From the NCBI GenBank assembly GCA_019930625.1, contig CP082844.1:6572001-6636000 (forward strand): a stretch of DNA of 64,000 nt, read 5' to 3'. Below, in pieces: positions 60,627-64,000 of the stretch (within the stretch, counting starts at the first letter, position 1; each line of letters begins with the position of its first letter). The stretch comes from Nocardia asteroides (GTDB lineage: Bacteria > Actinomycetota > Actinomycetes > Mycobacteriales > Mycobacteriaceae). A program made the position numbers and the translations under genes. The notes under the pieces were generated by a model that saw only the letters and a list, made by a program, of their open reading frames with translations, was not told the DNA's origin and did no database searches.

Positions 60627-63545
60627 TCACCTCCTCCTGCGCATCGGCATCGGTGTCGCGTTCGCCGCGGGGGGCCGTGACTGTCTCGGGATCGTGGGGT
60701 CGGTGAGCGGGGGTCGCGGTGCAGCAGCGTCGATTTCAATGTCGGTGTCGCCGTCGTTATCGGCGAGTTCGCCGGGATTGGTGGTGATGAGCGCATTTTC
60801 GGCGGGCGAGGCGAGAGACCCGAACACCGCCCGGTCGGTGCCGGTGACCGCGAGCAACCCCGATCCCCGTGCCGCGGAGAGTAGGAACTGCTTCTCGCCG
60901 TCGGAGAGCTGGAAGGCGGTAGCGACCTCGTCGATGGCCTGAGGTGCCTGCCGTAGCAGGATTTGGGTCGCGGCGTTGGACACGATCGCGCGCCCCAGCT
61001 CCGTCGACAGCACATCAGCGCAATCCTGCGTCGCGACGGTGAGCCCGGCCCAATGCTTGCGGAACGACTTGGCTGCCCGGAACAGGAATTGTGCTCCTGC
61101 CTGCTCGCGCAGGAGCAGCCACGCCTCGTCCACGGTGACCATGCGGGGCCGCCGCTGTCCCGGATTCGACACCCGCCGCCACGTAGCATCCAAAACCAAC
61201 AGATTGCCAATGGTTTTCAGCTCCTCGGGCAGATCCCGTAGCGAAAACACGACTAATCCGCCCTCGGGCTCGGTGGTGGTCGGCCCGTCGATCACGCTGG
61301 CATAGGCACCCTCGCCGACGTAGGGGTGCAGTCCGGCGGCCAGCTCGGCACCGGCGGCCGTGCCGAGTCGGGTGAGCTGGTCGCGCAGTCCGCTCAGGGT
61401 GGGCGCGGGCCGGGTCCAGGTGGCGGGGTCGTCGGTGATCCCTACGGCGGCGTAGGTGGCGGCCAGCGCGGCATCCAGGGCGGCCCGCTGTGCGGCGGTC
61501 TGTTCCCCCAGCAGCACCTGGATCAGCCTGTGTAGGAACAACTTGCGTCGGGTGAGGGCATCGGTGGGGGCGCTGCGGCGGCCGTCGGCTCGGCTGTGGA
61601 CCTCCAAGTCGAGGGGGTTGATCCTGACTCCGGGTGCGCCGAGGCGGATGTGGGTGCCGCCGACGGACTCGGCGAGGCGCCGGTATTCGTCCTCGGGATC
61701 GATGACGACCTGCTCGATCCCGCGATACAGCGAGCGCAGGATCTCTGTCTTGACCAGATAGGACTTGCCCGAGCCACTGCGCCCGAGAACGACGAGGTTG
61801 TGGTTATGGGCCTCGGGCCCGAACCGGTCCACGAACAGCAACCCTGCTGCGGCGTCACGCCCGACGAGAACACCCTGCGGTCGGTCGGCTCGGGCGGGAT
61901 CGGCAGCGGCTAGCTGGGGTGAGTCGAAGGGGAATGCCGCGGCGAGGGCGGTGGTGTCGAAGGTCCGGTGGACCCGGAGCAGGTCGAGCCCGAGGGGCAA
62001 CGTGGTCACCCAGGCTTGAGCTGCCCGGTAGGACAGGGTGCAGGTGTCCACGAGCAGGCTCGCCGCCAGAGCGCGGACAGCGGCGACCTCTTCGGTCAGT
62101 CCGGTCTCCGTCTCGGCGTGCACGGTCAGATACACCCCGACCCGGAACAACCGGGCTTCGGCGCGTGCGACGCGCGCCGACAGGTCGGCGGCATCCTCGA
62201 CGGCGACGTCGATCTGTGGGTCGGTCAGGCGGCCCCGGCCGAGATCGTGCATCCGGGAGGATTCGAGGCGGGCCTGCTGGCGGCGCAGCCGGGTGGCGGC
62301 AGTGGCCGGGTCGATCGGCTCGACGTGCACGGCGACCTCGACTCTGCCCGGGTGAGTCAGCAATGGCGCGAGCCAGCCGGCCGTGACCTCGCGCGGATAG
62401 CCGGTAACCGCAAGGGTCGCACTCCAGTCGGAGCCGATCTCGAGATGGCGGGTGCCGATGGTGAGGGACTCCGGCGCGAACCGGTCGAGGCCCTCGGCGA
62501 ACGGATCCGGTGATCGGCTGTCGGGGTCGGTAGTGATGACCGTGTCTGTGGCGGCGATGTCGGCGGCGGCGGACACCACGCTCTCTGGGTTGGTGCAGCT
62601 GGCCAGCACAACGGTGGCGGCGTCGTTGTCGAGGGCGGTCACCGAGATCCCGAGGGGGGAAAGGACATCGGCGGCCTCGGTCATCCGGCGCAGCAACCGG
62701 GACTCGGCCGCCCGCCGCGCACCACCCGACAGCACCCGTCCCGCGCGTCTGCGGCCGGGCAACCGAGCCCGCAGTCCGGTCGCGGTCAGGGGCTGGGTCT
62801 GTTCGCGCCAGATCAGCAGTACCTGCCGGTGCACCGGGGCCTCGCGGGCAGCCAGTTCGGTGAGGTGATCGGCGTGGTCGAGGGCCGCCGCGGCGAGGTC
62901 GGCTGACATCTGGGCGGCGGCGGCGTGCAGGCCGGTGATGTGCTCGGTCAGGTCCAGGCGGGCCGAGCGGATGAGGATTTGCACGGGTTGGCGGAGAGTG
63001 TGTAGCCAGCCAGCGAGTTGGCCGACGAGGCTGTCCTGTTCGGTCGGGGTGCGCAAGCTCAGGTTGAGGGTGCCTGCGACAGCGATGGCGGCGAGCCCGT
63101 CGGCGCCGAGGTCGATCACCCCGACACCACCACTGCTGCTGGCGGTGACCGATTCCGGTAGTCGAGCCGCCTGCGTTGTCAACGCTGCCGGGGCGGGCAT
63201 GCGGGGCCGGGTGGTGGTGGCACGGCGGGAGATCCACTTCGGGGCCACGTGAACGCGAGTCCGGACGAGGTGGCGTGGGCGGAGGCGGTGACGGATGGCG
63301 GCCACGAGCAGCAGGTCGGCCGACAAGCCGTCGCGGCGGGTGAGCACCGCGACCGCGACGACGACGAACACCAAGGCAGCGGCGACGGCGAACACCGGCA
63401 GAGGCAGCAGGGATCGGGTCGCCGCCCAGGTCGAATACAGCAGTACGGCGGTGGTGGCGAGGACAACGAGCTGGCGGGCGGTGAAGGGCCCCAGCAGCCG
63501 GTCGGAGCGGTCGACGTCGGCGGGGATGCGCACGATGGTGCTCAC
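60627..63545 (-). CDS. VirB4-like type IV secretion ATPase with PrgI-like N-terminus
   Basis: A 972-residue conjugation ATPase. The N-terminal ~85 residues have two transmembrane helices (about 25-42 and 47-69) and resemble the PrgI/SCO6880-type membrane domain. A long VirB4 N-terminal domain follows, then the ATPase core with Walker A GRSGSGKS (588-595) and Walker B MVTVDEAWLLL (802-812). The last ~50 residues are Pro/Arg-rich. It should power DNA or protein transfer at the membrane. It overlaps the upstream proline-rich gene by four bases (ATGA). Confidence 0.92.
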   Translation of the reverse strand: MSTIVRIPADVDRSDRLLGPFTARQLVVLATTAVLLYSTWAATRSLLPLPVFAVAAALVFVVVAVAVLTRRDGLSADLLLVAAIRHRLRPRHLVRTRVHVAPKWISRRATTTRPRMPAPAALTTQAARLPESVTASSSGGVGVIDLGADGLAAIAVAGTLNLSLRTPTEQDSLVGQLAGWLHTLRQPVQILIRSARLDLTEHITGLHAAAAQMSADLAAAALDHADHLTELAAREAPVHRQVLLIWREQTQPLTATGLRARLPGRRRAGRVLSGGARRAAESRLLRRMTEAADVLSPLGISVTALDNDAATVVLASCTNPESVVSAAADIAATDTVITTDPDSRSPDPFAEGLDRFAPESLTIGTRHLEIGSDWSATLAVTGYPREVTAGWLAPLLTHPGRVEVAVHVEPIDPATAATRLRRQQARLESSRMHDLGRGRLTDPQIDVAVEDAADLSARVARAEARLFRVGVYLTVHAETETGLTEEVAAVRALAASLLVDTCTLSYRAAQAWVTTLPLGLDLLRVHRTFDTTALAAAFPFDSPQLAAADPARADRPQGVLVGRDAAAGLLFVDRFGPEAHNHNLVVLGRSGSGKSYLVKTEILRSLYRGIEQVVIDPEDEYRRLAESVGGTHIRLGAPGVRINPLDLEVHSRADGRRSAPTDALTRRKLFLHRLIQVLLGEQTAAQRAALDAALAATYAAVGITDDPATWTRPAPTLSGLRDQLTRLGTAAGAELAAGLHPYVGEGAYASVIDGPTTTEPEGGLVVFSLRDLPEELKTIGNLLVLDATWRRVSNPGQRRPRMVTVDEAWLLLREQAGAQFLFRAAKSFRKHWAGLTVATQDCADVLSTELGRAIVSNAATQILLRQAPQAIDEVATAFQLSDGEKQFLLSAARGSGLLAVTGTDRAVFGSLASPAENALITTNPGELADNDGDTDIEIDAAAPRPPLTDPTIPRQSRPPAANATPMPMRRRR

Positions 63546-64000
63546 TGGAGGGTGCCTCCTCTCGGGGCGCGGGGCGCGCGGCGGCGCACGGGCAGATCGG
63601 GCATGGGCAGATGCAGCTGCCGACCTGCCGGACGCGGCGGTGCGGGTGGTTGTGGTGGGTTCGGTGGCGGTGCAACGGGTTTGACCCGGGTGACGGGGAA
63701 CGGCAGCGGGTACTGGCCGCTGCGCGTCGGGCGAAGACGCGCGTACGGGTCGGCCGGGGTGGGCTCGGTGAAGTCGAAGGCGAGCTGTTGCGGTGTTGCA
63801 CGGCGACCGGGACGCTGCGGCGGCGGCTCGGGAGCCGGTGGTGATGTTCGGATCCGGCGCACCGGGATCGGGAGCGGGTACTGTCCCCCGGCCCCGGCGC
63901 GGATGCCCCGGTACGGGTCGGGCTCACGGAAGTCGAAGGCGAGCTGGCGTCCCCTCGCCGACCGGGTGGGACGTGGCGGTGGAGTGCCGGTCGCCTCGGC
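63542..64000 (-). CDS. Proline-rich protein with internal repeats, 5' part beyond the window
   Basis: The frame is open to the right edge, so the N-terminus is missing; 152 codons are visible. Two copies of a repeat are seen, built from QLAFDF, an EP-x-DPY segment, an Arg-rich linker and GQYPLP followed by PVxR (about 63815-63960 and 63690-63795). Between and after them are Pro-rich linkers. I do not recognise the family; Pro-rich partners of VirB4-like genes occur in actinobacterial ICEs. The stop overlaps the VirB4-like start, so both are one operon. Confidence 0.75.
   Translation of the reverse strand, partial: AEATGTPPPRPTRSARGRQLAFDFREPDPYRGIRAGAGGQYPLPIPVRRIRTSPPAPEPPPQRPGRRATPQQLAFDFTEPTPADPYARLRPTRSGQYPLPFPVTRVKPVAPPPNPPQPPAPPRPAGRQLHLPMPDLPVRRRAPRAPRGGTLQ

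Larger units (their letters stand above)
58628..64000. mobile_element. Left end of an integrative conjugative element at tRNA-Pro
   Basis: tRNA-Pro(GGG) is followed by a tyrosine integrase reading toward it, an excisionase-like gene, a VirB4-like T4SS ATPase and a repeat protein. This is a standard order for actinobacterial ICEs integrated at the 3' end of a tRNA gene. The exact attL core cannot be set because the right end with the repeated tRNA fragment is outside the window. Confidence 0.8.

Noticed and set aside
1..64000. CRISPR array, rRNA operon, insertion sequence or replication origin
   Set aside because: No spaced direct repeats of CRISPR type, no rRNA sequence, no transposase frame and no DnaA-box cluster were seen.

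Overview
The window is chromosomal DNA of very high GC content from an actinobacterium, most probably Nocardia or a close relative. This rests on gene content: a conservon with P450 partners, an Rv2629-like Vms1-family protein, an Rv0910-like SRPBCC protein, a KasA-like ketosynthase, a secretory LIP-family lipase, AlkB, a KstR-type operator, and many GTG/TTG starts behind GGAG ribosome binding sites. No 16S rRNA or species marker is present, so the genus is an inference.

Layout. (1) 1-7.4 kb: a leftward conservon (sensor ATPase, Roadblock protein, DUF742 protein, small GTPase) followed by a CYP157-like P450, a canonical P450 and two further CYP157-like P450s, the last cut by the window edge. 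A fourth CYP157-like gene stands alone at 57.3 kb. (2) 8-15.6 kb: ordinary accessory metabolism, with an orphan SRPBCC gene, an SDR/TetR pair, a DapA-like lyase plus MFS exporter facing a LysR gene, and an EthD-domain gene with a KstR-type box facing an MFS permease. (3) 15.5-25.5 kb: a membrane-anchored periplasmic-binding-protein-like receptor, a small unlisted ORF, a Vms1-like protein, a PAS-ANTAR protein, a glycosyltransferase ending in a 17-bp tandem repeat, a small S1-domain protein and a secreted carboxylesterase.

(4) 26-34.7 kb: a three-gene acyl-AMP ligase / ACP / KS-AT-ACP-oxoamine synthase operon. Its combined domain order matches RedL of undecylprodigiosin biosynthesis, so a 2-alkyl-4-ketopyrroline-type product is predicted. 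It faces a MarR-MFS efflux operon. (5) 35-38.5 kb: a small unknown gene, a NYN-domain gene, a subtilase without signal peptide and an AraC/GlxA regulator. (6) 37.6-45.8 kb: two leftward operons. One holds a PvcA/IsnA-type isonitrile synthase, a PvcB/IsnB-type dioxygenase, a flavin-dependent halogenase and the AraC regulator; the other an SDR, an acyl-CoA-dehydrogenase-fold enzyme and an acyltransferase 3. Together they look like a pathway to a halogenated, isonitrile-derived metabolite. (7) 46-58.5 kb: a cation/proton antiporter with a HAD phosphatase, a second GlxA-type regulator, a lone KasA-like ketosynthase, an ArsR-SRPBCC pair, a TetR/lipase pair, an AlkB alkane hydroxylase, an MBL hydrolase and the solitary P450, whose 5' end appears frameshifted.

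(8) 58.6-64 kb: tRNA-Pro(GGG), a strong terminator, a tyrosine integrase, an excisionase-like protein, a VirB4-like ATPase and a proline-rich repeat protein. This is the left end of an integrative conjugative element that continues past the right edge.

Functions come from motifs and domain order read by eye; no database search was run.
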